Assembly: GCA_024277605.1 (NCBI GenBank)
Contig: JAJRUU010000110.1
Location: 1-6,335 of the forward strand
From: a bacterium
GTDB taxonomy: Bacteria > SZUA-182 > SZUA-191 > JAJRXT01
Direction: 5' to 3'
Length of the DNA: 6,335 nucleotides
Positions 5,646 to 6,335 of this stretch are shown one piece after another (position 1 is the stretch's first letter; every line of letters begins with the position of its first letter). The notes below the pieces were generated by a model. That model searched no databases. It was given only the letters and a program-made list of their open reading frames with translations, and was not told the origin of the DNA. Both the position numbers and the translations under genes were made by a program.

Positions 5646-6335
5646 ATGAAACTACAAGTAGGTATAATCGGCGGTTCCGGTTATGTGGCCGGAGAATTAA
5701 TTAAGCTGTTATTGGTTCATCCGCACGTACAGCTTGCGTACGTGGAGTCTCAACAGGCGCTGGATAAACAACTGTGGGAGGAACATCCCTTTTTATATGG
5801 ATTGATAGGGCTTAGGTTTAAGCCATATTCGCTGGAAGAAGCAAGTAAATGTCAGTTGGTGTTTGTAGCCAAACCCCATAACAAGGCTATGGATTATGTT
5901 GCCGATCTGCTGGCCCAGGGAATTAAGGTCATCGATATGAGCGCTGATTTCAGGTTGCGGGATGCAGACTGCTATGCCGAATGGTACAAAATGAAGCACA
6001 AACACCCCCAATTGCTCAAACAAGCGGTCTATGGTCTGCCGGAGCTACATAAAAACCAGATCAAAGAAGCATCGTTGGTGGCTAATCCCGGTTGTTACCC
6101 TACCTGCGCTATTCTGGGGCTGGCTCCACTTTTGGCTGATCAGCTTATCGATCCCCAACAAATCAATATATGCGCATACTCAGGTTTAAGCGGCGCCGGT
6201 CGAACTCCACAGGCCGGCAAAAATCTTTTCATAAATGTGTATAGTAATCTAAAACCATACAAGGTCAACCAGCATCCACATATTCCCGAAATAGAGCAGG
6301 AGTTAAGCCAGTTAGGTAAAGCCAAAACCCATATA
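5646..6335 (+). CDS. argC: N-acetyl-gamma-glutamyl-phosphate reductase (3' end beyond the window)
   Basis: Open from ATG 5646 to the window edge (230 codons of a family usually near 345). The enzyme reduces N-acetyl-glutamyl-5-phosphate with NADPH to the semialdehyde, the third step of arginine and ornithine synthesis in the cytoplasm. Visible marks are the Rossmann loop GIIGGSGYVAGEL (6-18), VIDMSADFRL (95-104), VYGLPEL (128-134), the catalytic cysteine in NPGCYPT (Cys150), SGLSGAGR (179-186) and the HPHIPEI segment (210-216), whose histidines fall where the catalytic His is expected. The family relative LysY, acting on LysW-bound aminoadipate, cannot be fully excluded, but no lysW-like gene is visible. 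Some positions are unusual: GGSG for the common GASG, and ESQQ after the second strand where a Ser/Arg pair often contacts NADPH. It is the second gene of the transcript that starts with the HsdR_N-like protein. Confidence 0.92.
   Translation, partial: MKLQVGIIGGSGYVAGELIKLLLVHPHVQLAYVESQQALDKQLWEEHPFLYGLIGLRFKPYSLEEASKCQLVFVAKPHNKAMDYVADLLAQGIKVIDMSADFRLRDADCYAEWYKMKHKHPQLLKQAVYGLPELHKNQIKEASLVANPGCYPTCAILGLAPLLADQLIDPQQINICAYSGLSGAGRTPQAGKNLFINVYSNLKPYKVNQHPHIPEIEQELSQLGKAKTHI

Overview
The window looks like a chromosomal segment of an anaerobic bacterium of moderate GC content. This rests on gene content alone: a Feo ferrous-iron import operon with its small Cys-rich accessory protein (common in Clostridia and relatives), an exported multiheme c-type cytochrome, and ordinary arginine biosynthesis. 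Clostridia of the Peptococcaceae/Syntrophomonadaceae kind, or a deltaproteobacterium-like lineage, would both fit. The sequence does not settle which.

Left block (1-2222, + strand): the last 66 codons of feoB, then a 47-residue FeoB-associated Cys-rich membrane protein one base later, then a complete P1B-type metal-transporting ATPase. The three are closely packed on one strand and probably form one iron/metal homeostasis operon whose promoter lies outside the window. FeoB and its partner import Fe(II). The ATPase, which lacks an N-terminal metal-binding domain, would pump a transition metal out.

Middle block (2228-4778, - strand): a two-gene exported unit read towards the ATPase. First comes a 575-residue secreted right-handed beta-helix protein (NosD-like repeats). 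Four bases after its stop comes a 272-residue exported protein with a TPR domain, a charged helix, a proline-rich linker and three CXXCH haem sites. The unit ends 5 bp from the end of the ATPase gene, convergently, with no visible terminator between them. A strong sigma70-type promoter (TTGACA-17-TAAAAT) lies far upstream of the beta-helix gene, leaving a predicted 5' leader of about 264 nt with several inverted repeats, including a hairpin just before the start codon.

Right block (5106-6335, + strand): a second consensus-like promoter lies back to back with the first and drives a 162-residue protein that looks like a catalytically dead HsdR-N/PD-(D/E)XK domain. Its promoter is so close to the ATG that the mRNA should be leaderless or nearly so. 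Fifteen bases after it, argC (N-acetyl-gamma-glutamyl-phosphate reductase) begins with a good ribosome binding site and runs off the window.

The least ordinary items are the beta-helix/triheme-TPR gene pair with its long structured leader, and the dead nuclease-like protein at the head of an arginine biosynthesis transcript. No mobile element, tRNA, rRNA or CRISPR array was seen.
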